Part shown: positions 33,040 through 45,700 of the stretch, one piece after another
How the letters are laid out: every line of letters starts with the position of its first letter
Position numbering within the stretch: the stretch's first letter is position 1
Source of the DNA: Heterocephalus glaber
Taxonomy: Eukaryota > Chordata > Mammalia > Rodentia > Bathyergidae
Direction: 5' to 3'
Length of the DNA stretch: 64,000 nucleotides
Assembly: GCF_000247695.1 (NCBI RefSeq)
Contig: NW_004624742.1
Coordinates: forward strand, 9,640,024-9,704,023
Translations under genes and position numbers: made by a program
Notes under the pieces: model-generated
Told to the model about the DNA's origin: nothing
What the model saw: the letters and a program-made list of their open reading frames with translations, nothing else
Databases searched by the model: none

Positions 33040-34225
33040 AATTTGAAAAGTTGAAGAAAATGTGGGAGAATATTATCTAAGGATGGGTAAAATTTTCCAA
33101 ATTAGATGAAAATCTGAGAATACATAAAAGAAAATATTAGTAGATTTTACATTAATTAATATTTCAACAATTCTATAAAGACAAGTATAAAATATTAAAT
33201 ATCTAAAAATTAATAAGAAAATTCAAAGATTTAAATAAGAATAAAAATGGTACAAATAAGAATTTTAATTTACTAGTAATACAGAAAATTCAAATCAACA
33301 AGTGCCAGTTTTCACTTTTCAAGTTACCAAGAACAAAAAATGAAATATTTAATATTGACCAAAATGTGATAAAATTAGCTTCAAGGGTTTTGAAGACTAT
33401 GAACTTGTGTGATTTTTTTTGAACAATATGTGGGCATCACTTAGCAATATGTTTTGCATGTCCTCTTTGATTTAAAATTTCACTTTTAGGACTTTCACTT
33501 ACCAAAATATTTATACAAGTACACAAATATAAATATTCAGTGATCATAATTGTTTCATTATTTATATTTAAAAATGGAAACAATGTTAATGCTTAATGAA
33601 TACTGCCCCCAAAGTTATCAGATTCTAATCCTTGGAATCTGTAAATGTTACTTTCTATTAAAAAGAAAAAACCAGAACTTTGCAGATGTAATTTAAGGAT
33701 GTAGGAATCTTGGATGGAGAGATGATCTTCAAATGGGCCCTGAAAGCAGTAAGAGGCACACTTGACATGCAGAGAGGAGAAGGCAAGGTGAAGATGGCAC
33801 AGTGTGCCGATGCTGCTGGCCTCAGAGGTGGGAATGCTGCCCTCGGAAGCACAAGAAAGTTGGCAACCATTGGGAGCGGGCGCTACTGTCTCGCCTCACA
33901 GCCGTGGAGGGAACGTGGATGGGTCAGCACCTTGATTTCAGCACCGTCATACTGACTTCAGACTTCAAGCCCACAGAACTGTGGGAGAACAAATTTCTGT
34001 TGTTTCAAACCGTCTAGTTGTGCTAATTTGCTACAGTGGCCAAACAAATACACCCACGAAAAGAGAGTGATTATATAAATTATGTTATGTTCATACATGG
34101 GAACTTACTAATTACAAAAAATATGGCGTGTCTGTATATTTGTATGGAAAATGTTACCAGATATAGTTCACAGTCGGATAATATTTACAGAATAATCTCA
34201 TTTATGTAAGAAAGGAAAAGTAGAA
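33040..34225 (+). repeat. Old L1 ORF2 3' fragment split by an LTR
   Basis: Left part to 33598: TACTAGTAATACAGAAAATT then CAAATCAACAAGTGCCAG, TTAGGACTTTCACTTACCAA, and AATGGAAACAATGTTAATGC, all in sense ORF2 order. After the LTR the text resumes near 34060 (GTGATTATATAAATTATGTT, ATGTTCATACATGGGAAC, CAGAATAATCTCATTTATGT). The two halves join without loss once the LTR and one 5-bp copy are set aside. Confidence 0.7.
33604..34046 (+). mobile_element. Solitary MLT1-type LTR (ERVL-MaLR)
   Basis: It starts TGCCCCCAAAGTTATCAGAT and ends TTGCTACAGTGGCCAAACA. Known MLT1-like phrases appear in order: AACTTTGCAGATGTAATTTA, ATCTTCAAATGGGCCC, GCACCTTGATTTCAGCACC, CCCACAGAACTGTGGGAGAA, AAATTTCTGTTGTTTCAAAC. 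A perfect 5-bp target duplication, aatac, lies at 33599-33603 and 34047-34051. Open frames within it are non-coding LTR sequence. Confidence 0.88.
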
Positions 34226-34430
34226 CTATATGTGTGTTCACATGGCTGTATTTTATTTTTAAATGTAAGTGCAGTAGTCACCTATAGGAAGGGTGTAAGT
34301 TGCAGGGAAAAACAGAGGAGGTCTTCCATAGAATTATATTGTTTAGATATTTTGCAACATGCATACATTTATATATTGTCCCCAAACTTCATTTTTACAG
34401 ATCCAAATATTCCAAATCTTTGAATACTTA

Positions 34431-34575
34431 TGAATGTTTGTCTCCTTCAACAGACTGAAAGTTCCTTGAGAGTAAGAGCCTTGCCTGTCTTGTTCATTTT
34501 TGTCTTCAACACCTAATGGAAAGCTGTCACCTATTATACCCTCAAGAAAAGATGTGTGGAATGAATGATGCGCTG
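34431..34575 (+). repeat. LINE2 (L2) 3'-end fragment
   Basis: The order CTGAAAGTTCCTTGAGAGTA, AGAGCCTTGCCTGTCTTGTT, CATTTTTGTCTTCAACACC and finally GTGTGGAATGAATGATG is the L2 3' end in sense orientation. Confidence 0.75.
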
Positions 34576-36430
34576 TAACATCCCGAAGCAGCAAAGGTGA
34601 GCATACCCATGAACTGACAGCAAAGGCAGTCAGTGTCTTAAGAAATGACAGCACATACCTTTGTTTCTTCAGCCTTTGTCACCAGAAGTATGACAGAAGT
34701 AGCAGTTTAACCAGCAAGATACACCCAAACTTCCCACCTCTGCTTCCATCAGATACCTAGCTCACTGTCATAAGCTTGGAATATTCTGAGGGGGTCTCAG
34801 CTGATACTGCTCTGACTGTTATGCTGAGGACCTCCCTGTCCTTCAGAAGCAGTATGATGAATCTGTTAGCAGACACAGGGAGAACCCAGAATGCCATTTA
34901 TAGAAACAAATATGGCTCCCTTCCTGCAGGTTTCCAGGGCAGATGCCAATTTCTTTGCCATCCGTTCACTCTTAAAGAAAGGATTGCTTTACTGAGGCAA
35001 GGTAGGGAATCCAGCCTGTTGACTGCCTTGGGTGGTTAGTGTCCCCTGTTCCCTTCCTGTGGCTGGCATGTGCAAGGTCTGTGAAGGATTACAGTATGAA
35101 AGCTCTAGTGCATAATGAGTTTAAGGGAAAATTAGCCTGAAAAAAAAATGATTTAGCTCTCAAATGTCTAGTGATATTTATAGAAGTTGTGGGTTAAATT
35201 TCACTTCACTGACTTTGTCCTTTGCATCAACAAGCTAGATAAAATGATATTGTTTTAAATAATCATTTGTGTTTAGGTATTTCTCTGGCAGTTTTGTATT
35301 ACAATTTAAAAATAGACTAGTCTATGCCTATACGCATGTTGGCTATGGTATTTTGAACTTGATTTCTGAGGCTGCTGACAGCTTTTGAAAGATTTAACAA
35401 CTGGCAGCAAGAAAAACTTTCATAGAATCTGTTCTATGAATATTTTTCTCCTGAAAAAAAAGGGCATCATTTAGCTGGTAATATATTGCAATAAAAATAT
35501 GGTCATGCAATAATGGATCATTAACATGGTAAATCATAACATAACCTTTTCTATTAAATGTAAAAGGCAATTTATTGAAATGAGGACAAATTCTTTCCTA
35601 TGGCATATTTCCATAGTTGGTTTGAAAGGATTTTTTATTATTATTCAAAGCAGTCATTTTGATTTGCACAGGAGATAACAGTTGTTCATGACATTTTTAT
35701 TTCTGCACAAACAGATTTCTATTTTGGTGAAGGTTAATACAGTAGGAATTTGCTTTTCCTTTTGGATATACTGTGATACCAATAGAGCACTTTGTTTGGG
35801 ATGGAACTGCTAATTTATCCTTTACGCCTTTACGATCTTGTCAGCGCTGCATGTCTCCCTTAATTTTTCTAATCTAAAATAATCCCAGTGAAATCCTTTG
35901 ATTGTCTGTTTGGACCTGCTCCATTCCTAAAGCAGGAATGTAATGGGCTTTATGGCACTTACTTGGGAGTAATTTATCCAGCAGAGTGACTATAGATACT
36001 TGTTTTAATAAGAATATGCTTTATGGTAAGTGGGGACTGCTATTTAATTAGCCAAAGGGAAAGTAGTTCATGATACAATCTGTTCCAATCATCTTGGACA
36101 TTAAACAAAAAGTCAGGCTAAGTTATTTATGTACATACACTTTATTTGTAGTTGCTTTGAGCAAACCTTTTCTCTGAAACTTTATAGCATTTTCTGAGTA
36201 AGCTGCATTGAGGGAGGAGGAGTAGGGGAAGAAAAGAACATGAGAGCATCCTATAAAATTTTTGAAAAAGAAACAGAAGGTTTACTTATTGCTATCAAGG
36301 TTGTGAATACAGGCATGCCAAATGGAAAACGGCAGAGAACTATGATTTATCTTCTACTATTTGGTACTTTGCATCTTTAGTGCAGAGTTGGTAGAAGAAT
36401 GTTGCAGGATGTCAGGAAGTTGTTATGGGA
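34576..36430. other. Repeat-poor block, no gene seen
   Basis: About 1.8 kb without any recognised repeat, rare in this window. It contains candidate transcription-factor sites such as TTTAATTAGCC (about 36041), AATCCTTTGATTG (about 35894) and AATAATCCCAG (about 35878), though such short motifs occur by chance. Candidate conserved non-coding DNA; no coding potential was seen. Confidence 0.4.
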
Positions 36431-36433
36431 TTT

Positions 36434-36476
36434 TGTGTGTGTGTGTGTGTGTGTGCACGGGCGCGCGCATGTGTTC
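36434..36476. repeat. (GT)n with adjoining (GC)n tract
   Basis: A (TG)n run (36434-36455) is followed by GCACGGGCGCGCGCATGTG. Nearly the whole stretch alternates purine and pyrimidine, with one interruption (CGGG), and includes CpG-containing GCGCGCGC. Confidence 0.93.
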
Positions 36477-39400
36477 CTGTGTGTGTATTTTCTTTGGATT
36501 TCTATTACCTCCATTGACAATATAGTTTCAAAGATTTATTTATAGTCCTAAATTTTATTACAAATTTAAAAATTTAAGAAGTTCAATGAAGACCCAATAT
36601 TTTAATTTTTCAAGCAAAATGAAGCATGTGGATAATTTTAAAGAAATTTTCCTTTTCAAATTAAATCCGTGATGATGGTAAAATGGAAGTAAATTAATTT
36701 CTAATTGGCCAGCACTTTAAGCAAATAAGTAGAATGGATGAGAAATAAAAGAAAAAAGGTGAAACAAAATATAAGATTACAACCCTAGAGTATCACCTTG
36801 CACCTTTTGGTTTGCAGTATAGTTATATAACTGTTCTCCTCTCATAGGTGGAAATTCTCAGAGTCACCTATTATAACTACAAATGGTCCAGGAGCTGGAA
36901 TCTGAAGAAAAATGTGACTCTGCTGCTTTTTAGTCTTATAGCCTTAGGACACACCACTTACCCCGGACAAATGTATTTTCCTTATGTCTCTTCTCCACTT
37001 CACAGTGCTGCAGAGAAGATCGCACAAGCTAATATTTGTGAGTGCCCTTTGTAATGTGCAAGTCCAGTGTAAGTTAGCACTTGATTGTAAAACTCCCTAA
37101 GCACGAGTTGGGGTTAGAGTCACGTGTGCACATCCTTGCATCGGGCCTTCTCCAAGACTGAGGTTTTCACGTGCAGTCAGCATGAATCTGTGCCAAGCGT
37201 GGTGCATAGCTTTCAGCTCCTATTTTCTGCTCCTCCATTATTTTGTCTATAGTACTTGGCTCACTTTTTTCAAAATGACCTTATAAACTCAAACTACAGG
37301 GTGTATGTTGTACAGTTTGTCCTCTGTTTAGTAAGAAGCAAAAGCACGTTTTTTTCATAATTGACCTCTCTCTCTCATAAAAAACACGGGTCTCAACTGG
37401 AGTCATGAAGAGAACACTGGGTGGAGTAGTCTAAATGATCATCCAGGAGGTCAATGGTAAAGGCTGATTTTTACCTAATTTCTTTGGCCCTTTTGTTTTC
37501 TTTACCATCACCATATTTTCTTTCTCTCCCTTGTGTTCAGTGGGGGATATCTTTTAAGCTACCTGTTTTAAGCAAAAGCCCCAAGGATGATTGCATATTA
37601 AGTCATATCCTAGACAGCTTGGGGAGTTCTAAAAGGTTGTGGAGTCATTACTGGTTAATCAGTGGGCTCCCACACAGCTCAGGTCATCAGGAAACACAGA
37701 TGCTGCAACTGGTCCATGAAGTGAGAGCCAGGCGGAGCCTGTGTTTAGTACTTTTAACATAAAAAGACAGAAAAGGAAATACTAAAGATCGAACTTTCCT
37801 TCAACTCTGTGGTCTCACACATCCCTTAGAGTCTTGGAAACTTTTCTGACATGAGACAGTGTACAGAGCCAGCTAGCCACTCCCCTTCCTTCTCCTGATG
37901 AAGTGTAAACAGCTGGTGCGTGCAGTCCCCTTGGCTGAAGGGAAGTCAGTGCAGACTGATGTTAAACAAACATAGGCCAGTATCAGGAACTCAGAAAGTA
38001 TTACATATACAATGTGACAAGGAGCCCAACATGGACCAAGATCTTCCAGGTACTAAGTGTCAAGTGTTGGGGTATCAGAGCCAATAATTTTTCAAGGCTG
38101 TGTATTTGTTTCTTCTTTGGGATTCTTTTGCTAAGAATTTTCTGAACATGGCAACATACAATTGTAATAAATGTCGACTGCCATAATGCTATTGTTCCTC
38201 AATTTTTATTGGTCTTAACTCTCAACTTTAATTCATCTGCAAGAGTCATTTTATTTGGACAACTATGAGCAATCAGCAAGACATCATTTTTCTCTCAACT
38301 CATGGTTTTCAACTCATTGCCACTAATGTGGGCTCGGGGTGAGGACGAAAGTGTGAGCTCAGCTTCCGTTAACTACGCTTTTCTCCTACCAAGTTCATGG
38401 TGTTCAAAACTCTCGGTAATTTAATTGGAACCTTAGATACACAATTAAGAGCTAAATGTAGATGCATGATTCATCAAGTAACACTTAGAAAATCAGTCTG
38501 AGATGCACTCATGTCATGGTAAATGAGTGAACTAAGCACTCCATCCCTGTCCTCCAAAAATGGTGTCAGCCTTGCTGAAGCTAAAGAAGGCATAGCCACC
38601 TTCATCCCATAACATGATAGCTACTCAATCTATTGACAAAATTGAATGAGTAATGTAGAATAAAACTGAAAGCATAACAGAATGAATTAAATGGACTGAT
38701 TTCTCTTTTACAATAAACTTCATAATGGTGGAAGTTCTGAAATCCACATAGTCTAAAAAAAATGGAGTAAATGTCTATCTATCTCTATAGGAAGATTTAT
38801 TCTGTTATGATTATCATTATGGCATTGTATGGCTCACTTTTGTCTCCCACATCAGACTACAAGTTCCTTATGGGAAAATCTCATGTCTTACTTCTTCTTT
38901 TAACCCCACACCTTCTACAACCTCTACCCCAATTGGGAAGTCCAACTTCCTAGATTTGTGAAATGACTCTTCCCCGGCTTCACCCTTCCAAAGGCATACA
39001 CTAACCACCCTGTTGGTGGGAAGAGAAAAGTAAAGAACTCCAGACAAACAAATGGTATCGGCCTGAGAAAAAGATATAGAGAAGACAGCAATTACACTAT
39101 TACCTGCAGTGAGAGGATTGATGGAAGTGAAGAGAGAATCTTATAGAAAGACTAAAGAAGGAGACCTAAGCCAGCTGGAGAATGAAGGTGAGAGAAAGAG
39201 ATATTAATAGAGACTCTCGGAAAAGAAGCTGAATTTGGGAGGGTGGGTCAAAATTATGTTATGAGAGCGGAAAAAGAAAGGATAATTTAGTAGACAGAAA
39301 GAAGGGTGTAGAATGGCAAATAAATGGAAGGGTAAAATCACTTGGAGGATGTATGGACCTGCAAGAACTGAAGTAATTGAACGCAAGAGGCACGAAATAA

Positions 39401-40430
39401 GTTGGAATAGAGATAGACAATTATTAAAATATACCACCATTCATTTCACTTCTTAAGACATTATGAACCTGATTTTTATCTGGAGGGAACTATTTCCACT
39501 GGGTGGAAATAAGCAGGTGCACTTCTTTCTGCTAGATCAGATTCTAAAAGAGCAACATGAGGACTGAAAAATGTCTGAGGCCCTTGTGTTTTCAGATACA
39601 TTCCCACATGGAACAGACAAATGTCTTTTAAACTCCAGCCCTTCTGGAAGATTCAGGGGCCACCACAACCCCATGTCAGAGCCAGGAGGATCCAGGAAAT
39701 GCATACCTTGTCCCCACTGACAGCACCACTCACAGGCCCCATTCTGGAGCCTGGAGAATCTGGGAACAGTACATCTGCCTGAAGTCCCTAGATTCTCTGC
39801 AGCACAGGGCAACAGAGTTGACAATCAACAGGCCAACCTGATGAAGAAGAAACCAACACACAGGAGTAGAGTTTCACTTCATTACTGAACTGAACTTTTC
39901 CTCAGAGACTGGGTAAAAGATAGCCTTTGGAGTAGGCATGGAGAGGGAGAAAGCTAAATAGGGGTCTTCTGGGATCCTCTTAGAGGCCAGGGCTCAGACA
40001 AGGAAGATCACAGGGCCTGTATTCTGTTATGAGAGGCCAGGTTCAGTGGAAGTACTTGTCATAGGGGGCAATCTTAAAGAAGAAGGCATCTTATCTAGTA
40101 GTGTGTCTGGCATATTGTCTGGCACTGTTGCCAACATCCAAGAGAAATCAGAGCTCTGAATTACTATAGGTCAATATGGGGGAGGGGGGCACCAAATGTC
40201 TTTACTAAATTCAGAGTCCTCTTTGTTTAAGTGAAAGGCTACTCATGAGTGGTTCCTAGGGTTTGTCAATACCCTGTTGACATTTGATGCCATTGTTGTC
40301 ATATGGAATTAACTACCACAGACAAGATAACATAGTAGTGGCTGGCAATTTGTTTTCTCTATACCAACACCTAGATTTCTGGGGCATGTCATAAACAATC
40401 TTCTGTCTCTATCTCAAAGAACAGGGCACT
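36477..40430. other. Unique DNA, no gene seen
   Basis: No named repeat or exon was recognised across about 4 kb. An open frame at 37454-37762 begins with a hydrophobic run, but its length is within chance expectation and no family is recognised. The 39540-40050 part is more GC-rich and may belong to the 5' end of the L1 that follows; this could not be confirmed. Confidence 0.4.
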
Positions 40431-40432
40431 AG

Positions 40433-41635
40433 GTGAAAGAATTTGCAAATCCCAGTACAAAAAACAAACAAATAAAAAAATGGAAACATAAACAGACAAC
40501 TCAAGAAAATGCCTCCAAAAACTCCCAATCCCTCCCCAAATCCATACAAGGGCAGGAAATCATAAACCACACAGCAGATAGGTCTGAAAGGGTACCAATG
40601 AAGGTAAAACAGTTCTTTAATTTGCTTGGCAAATTTAAGGAACATATAACCAATCACACAATGACCATAATGAAACAAATGACCAACAAGTGGAGATAAA
40701 GAAAGAGATGCAAACCACAAATGCCCAGCATAGAAAAGAATGAGAGTCCATAAGAAACTTTCAAGCAGAAATCCAGGAGATTAAAAACATGATTGAAAGT
40801 ATGGGTATCAGAAGGGACCAATGTGGAGACAGAGCATAAAACCTACAAGACAGGGCTGTGGACAATGATCAGTTAATGACAGATACTTTAAAAACAAGAA
40901 GAGGGCTGGGGATTTAGCTCAGTGGTTTCACCACCTGCTGCACAAGCACAAGGACTCGAGTTGGATCCCCGGTACAAAAAAAAAAAAAAAAGAAGAAAAA
41001 CAACAATAACAAGAAACATGAAAAAATGGAACCAACGGTTTCTAGATGACTCAAGGAGGACTAATATAAGAGTAACTGGAATTAGCTAAAAATCAAAAGA
41101 TACCACAAGAGGCATAAAAAACCTATTTATGCAAGTAATGACAGAAAACTTTTTGCAGATACGGAAAAAGAATTTAACATACAGATAAGTGAAGCATGTA
41201 GAATCCTAAATAGCCATGATCAGGGAAAAAAAAACACTTCCCATCACATAATAATTAAAATACAAGGATTACAATGCAAAAACAGAATCTTAAAGGTCAC
41301 TAGAGAAAAGCAACAAATCAGCTATAATAGAAAACTTATCAGAATTGCAACAAATTTCTCAACAAAAACCTTAAAGATAAGGAGAGCATAGACTGAAGTG
41401 TTTCAAGCACTTAAAGAAAACAACTGCCAACCAAGACTGTTATATCCTGCAAAATTATTTTCCAAAATTGATAGACAAATAAGATAATTCCATAATAAAG
41501 AAAGCCCCCCAAATTCATAACCATCAGACCAATACTCCAGAAAATTCTCAAGGATATGCTGGAAGGAGATAATGAAGCTAACAATGCCAAAATGTTCAAT
41601 AAAATAAACATTTCAGGCAGAGCTGGCAATTAAGT
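40433..41635 (+). pseudogene. L1 ORF1 remnant
   Basis: ORF1 encodes the RNA-binding coiled-coil chaperone of L1. The first 88 codons (40433-40699) are open and Lys/Gln/Asn-rich, as in the coiled-coil part. A SINE interrupts the frame at 40903. The conserved C-terminal part is readable at DNA level: CAACAAATTTCTCAACAAAA, then CTTAAAGATAAGGAGAGCAT, then TCAAGCACTTAAAGAAAACA. It contains several stops and is not functional. Confidence 0.75.
40903..40990 (+). mobile_element. ID-like SINE inserted in L1 ORF1 region
   Basis: GGGCTGGGGATTTAGCTCAG start with box A TAGCTCAGTGG, box B-like GAGTTGGATCC, CCGGTAC and an A-tail of about 18. Short A/G-rich direct repeats (aagaaga-like) flank it, but A-richness makes the exact duplication ambiguous. 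One base in box B differs from the other copies (TTGGA for TTCGA). Confidence 0.88.
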
Positions 41636-43200
41636 AGAAAAGAAAGAAAGAAAAACAGCAACAGGAAATTAATACAATGACAGAAATAAGTCAATACCTA
41701 TCAATTACAACTATTAATGTAAATTGATTCAACTCACAATCAAAAGACACAGGTTAGGAGGATGGATCAAGAAACAAATCCAATGGTGTGCTTATATACA
41801 GGAAACACACTTAACAAAAAAAGAAATTCATAGACTAAAAATCAATGAATGGCAAACAATATTTCACACAATAGGAACTTGAAAACAAGGAGGGGTAGCT
41901 ATCCTATTTTCATAACAAATGGATTTCAAGCCAAAGCTGATCAAAAGAAGCAACAAAGGATATTACATATTGGTTAACAGAATTATTCAACAGGAAGAGA
42001 TGACAATTATCAACATATATGCACCAAACCATGGTGCAGCCAACTTCATGAAACAAAATATTAATGGATAGAAAAGATCAGGTAAGCATTAATACAACTA
42101 TAGTGAGGCGATTTTAATACTCTTCTATCATAAATATACAGACTGATTGAACCAAAAATAAACAAAGAAATATCAGAGTTGAACTAAACCTTTGAACAAA
42201 TGGACTTATTAGGTATATACAGAGTGTTCCACCCAACAACAACAGAATACACATTATTTTGGGCCACACATGGTACATGGTCCAAAATAGACCACATACT
42301 GGTTAATAGAGCATGCATAAGCAAGTGCAAAAGATCTTATTATCAGATTATAGTGCAATGAAACTAGAAATCAATAGCAAAAGAAACCACACACACATTA
42401 TACAAACATATGAATATTAAACAATACACCCTTGAATAATCAATGGGTCACAGAGGAAATGGAAGAAGAAATTAGACACTTCCTAGAATTAAATGATATG
42501 CCACTACAACATACCAGAACTTATGGGACATAATGAAAGCAGTCCTATGAGGGAAGTTTATAACAATGAATGCTCATATCAGAAAAACAGAATGAGTCCA
42601 AATAAATAACCTAATGATGTGTCTCAAAGTCACTTAAAATTAAGAGCAATCCAAAACTACTGCTTGTAAAGGAAGGAAATTACATAGACCAGAAATTAAT
42701 AAAATTGATACTAAAAAATAATACAAAGAATCAATGAATTCAAGGGCTAGTTCCTTGAAAGAATAAATAAAATAGACAAACCTTTAGCCAATCTTACCAA
42801 AAACGGAAAGAAAATATGCAAATTAATGCAATTAGAAATGAAAAAGCTGACATCACAATGGACATTGCCAAAATCCAGAAATTATCAGGAATTACTTCAC
42901 AAATACATGTGCCAAACAACTGGAGAACCCAGCAGAAATGGACAGTTTCCTACATACATGTGAATTGCCTAAACTGAACTAAAAAGACTTAAAATCCTGA
43001 ACAATCAAATAACAGGCAATGAAATTGAAGCAGTATTTAAAACAAAACAAAGCAAAAAAAACTACCAACTAAGAAAACTCCAAGACCTGATGGATTAACA
43101 GCCAAATTCTACATGGACTTCAGGGAAGATCTAACACCAATACTTCTCAAACTTTTTAATGAAATTGACAGGGAAGAAGTACTTTTAAAATCATTCTCAG

Positions 43201-43369
43201 GCTGGGGATTCAGCTCAGTGGTTCTGGCGCCTGCCTCACAAGAGCAAGATCCCAAGTTCGATCCCCAGTACCCACACAAAAATAAAAATCACAATACCCA
43301 GAACTATGTCTAATGCATTGTAAGTGTCCAATATATAACTTAAAAAAATAAAATAAAATAAAATAAAAT
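43201..43369 (+). mobile_element. ID-like SINE with extra 3' segment, inserted in L1 ORF2
   Basis: GCTGGGGATTCAGCTCAGTG start; box B-like AAGTTCGATCCC and CCAGTACC. Unlike the other copies it continues for about 90 bp (ACAATACCCAGAACTATGTC, TAATGCATTGTAAGTGTCCA) before an (AAAAT)n tail. A perfect 13-bp target duplication, aaatcattctcag, lies at 43188-43200 and 43370-43382, so the extra segment was part of the inserted copy. It splits L1 ORF2 upstream of the RT core. Confidence 0.93.
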
Positions 43370-43370
43370 A
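43344..43370. repeat. (AAAAT)n microsatellite in SINE tail
   Basis: About five AAAAT units form the tail of the SINE just described. A length-variable SINE tail of this kind is common. Confidence 0.85.
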
Positions 43371-45700
43371 AATCATTCTCAGAAGCTAACATTATTCTCA
43401 TCCCATAACCAGATTAGGAGCGAACCAAAAAATAGAACTATAGGCCGATTTCTCTAATAAACATAAATGCAAAAATCTTTAAAATGATACTGGCAAACAA
43501 TGTGACAAACTGCTGAAAAGATCATATACCATGACCAAGAAGGCTTCATTCCAGGGATAACAAGGATTGTTCAATGCACATAAATTAATAAATGTAATTC
43601 ATTGCATAAATAGAAGCAAGGACAAAAATCACATGATCATCTCAATAGATCCAGAAAAAAACCTTTGACAGAATCAATGTCTGTTCATGATAAAAACACT
43701 AATAGGTATAGAAGATCTTTATCTCAACATGATAAAAGCCATTTATGACCAATCTACTGCCAATATCATATTAAATGGGGAAAAACTAAAAGCCTTCCTT
43801 TTAAAATCAGAAATAAAACAAGACTGGATGTCCATTATCACCACTCCTGCTCAACATAGTGCTGGAAAACTTAGCCAGAGCAATCAGCCAAGAGAAAGAA
43901 ATAAAAGATATATGTATACGAAAGGATGAAGTCAAAATATCATTATTTGCAAATGACACGATTCTTTATTTACAGACTCAAAAAGTCCTCCAAAAGATTC
44001 CTAGAAGTGATAATCAAACACAGCAGTGTAGCAAAATACAAAATAAACACACAAAAATCAATAGCATTCCTATACACTAATAATTAACTCACTGAAAAAG
44101 CAATTAAGAAAACAATACCATTCATAATACCATCAAAAAGTAAATACTTAGATATTAATCGAACTAAGGAAGTGAAAGCTCTCTACGGTGAAGATTACAT
44201 GAGACTGAAAAAGGTAATCAAGGAGGACACGAGAAAATGGAAAAATATCCCATGTTCCTCGGTAGGCAGAAACAACATAATCAAAATGGCCATAATTCTA
44301 TAACTGATATACAGATTTAATGTAATCCCAATGAAAATACCAATGTCAGTTCTTACACAGCTAGTGAAAACATTCATAAAATTTACATGAAATCAGAAGA
44401 GATGCAGAATAGCAAAAAGCAATCTTGGACAACAAATGCAAAGCAGGGCCATCACAATCCCAGGCTTGAAGTTACATTATAAAGCTACAGTGATTAAACA
44501 GCATGACACTGGCACAAAAACAGGTATGTGGGCCAATGGAATAGAAGAGAAGAAAGAGGTACAACCCCAGACACATACAGCTATTTGATCTTTGGCAAGG
44601 GAGCCAAAAATATACTCTGAAAGAAACATAGCCTCTTTATAAATGGTGCTGGGAAAATTGGATATCCACCTGCAGAAGACTGAGTCTAGACCTATATATG
44701 TTACCATGTACTAAACTTAAATCAAAATGGATCAAAGATCTAAATGTTAGAACGGAAACAATCTACTGGAAGATAAAATAGTTACAACTCTTGAAGACAT
44801 AGGTGTAGGCAGCTCTTTCTGAACAGAACTCCAATGGCACAAGAAATAATACTGAGAATCAACAAATGGGATCTTATCAAATTTAAAAGCTTCTGCACAG
44901 TGAAAGACACAACCAGTAGAGTAAAGAGACAGTGTACAGAATGGGGAAAAATTTTGCCAACTATTCCATGGACAGAAAAGTAGCATCAAGAATATATAAA
45001 AAGCTCAAAAAATTAGACTTCCCAAATAAATCACTCAATCGAAAAATAGACAACTGGAATGAATTCATACTTCTCAGAAAAAGAAGTACAAGTGACAAAT
45101 AAATACATGAAAAAATGCTCATTGCCTGCCATCAAAGAATGCAAATTAAAACTACACTAACATACCATCTTACCCCAGAGAGAATGGCCTATCATCAAGA
45201 AATCTAAGAATGAAAATTGCTGGTGAGGATGTAGGGGGAAATGAAACTCTACTACCTTGTTGGTGGAAATGTAAACTAATAAAACCACTAAGGAATTCGT
45301 TTGGAGAATCTTCAAAAAATTAAAAATAGAAATTCCATTTGATCCAGCTATCCCTCTTCTAGGTATCTTCCCAAAAGAGTTAAAACCATCACATTACAGA
45401 GATAATGCATATCTGTTTATAGCAGCACAACTTATAATAGCTAGATCTTGAAAACAATGTATGTCCATCAACAGATGAATGAATAAGGAAAATGAAGTAT
45501 GTGTAAACAATGGATTACTACTCTACCCTAAGGAAAGATAAACTTGAGGTATTCTTAGGTAAATGGATACAATTTAAGAGTATAATGTTAGTGAAATAAC
45601 TCAGACACACAAGCTTAAATACTGCCTAGTTTCTATTATATGAGAAACATGCATACCATGTACATAAAAATAAAGACCAAAATAGAATGAGATCAATATG

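Larger units (their letters stand above)
41690..45640 (+). pseudogene. L1 ORF2 remnant (endonuclease-RT)
   Basis: ORF2 would encode the L1 endonuclease and reverse transcriptase. Endonuclease motifs QETHL (41799-41813) and YAPN (42018-42029) are readable, but the catalytic SDH motif reads SDY (42343-42351). In the RT part, [18 protein letters not shown] lies in one frame and [11 protein letters not shown] in another (about 43940), with a frameshift near 43830-43860. The catalytic FADD box reads FAND. The C-terminal text (TGTCCATCAACAGATGAATG) follows. The frame is also split by a SINE at 43201. Many stops; clearly dead. Confidence 0.88.
40433..45700 (+). mobile_element. Long L1 LINE with two nested ID-like SINEs
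   Basis: ORF1-like coiled-coil sequence (40433-40700), ORF1 C-terminal sequence (AACAACTGCCAACCAAGACT, GTTATATCCTGCAAAATTAT near 41421), endonuclease, reverse transcriptase and ORF2 C-terminus follow in order. Both ORFs are broken by stops and frameshifts. SINEs sit at 40903 and 43201. The left end is uncertain (5' UTR not recognised), and the right end after about 45700 is a guess because the 3' UTR fades out. Confidence 0.88.

Noticed and set aside
33710..34017. Open frames within 33.7-34.0 kb
   Set aside because: They lie inside the MLT1-type LTR and are not coding.
37454..37762. 102-codon frame with hydrophobic start
   Set aside because: The hydrophobic run could mimic a signal peptide, but the frame is chance length and shows no homology I recognise.
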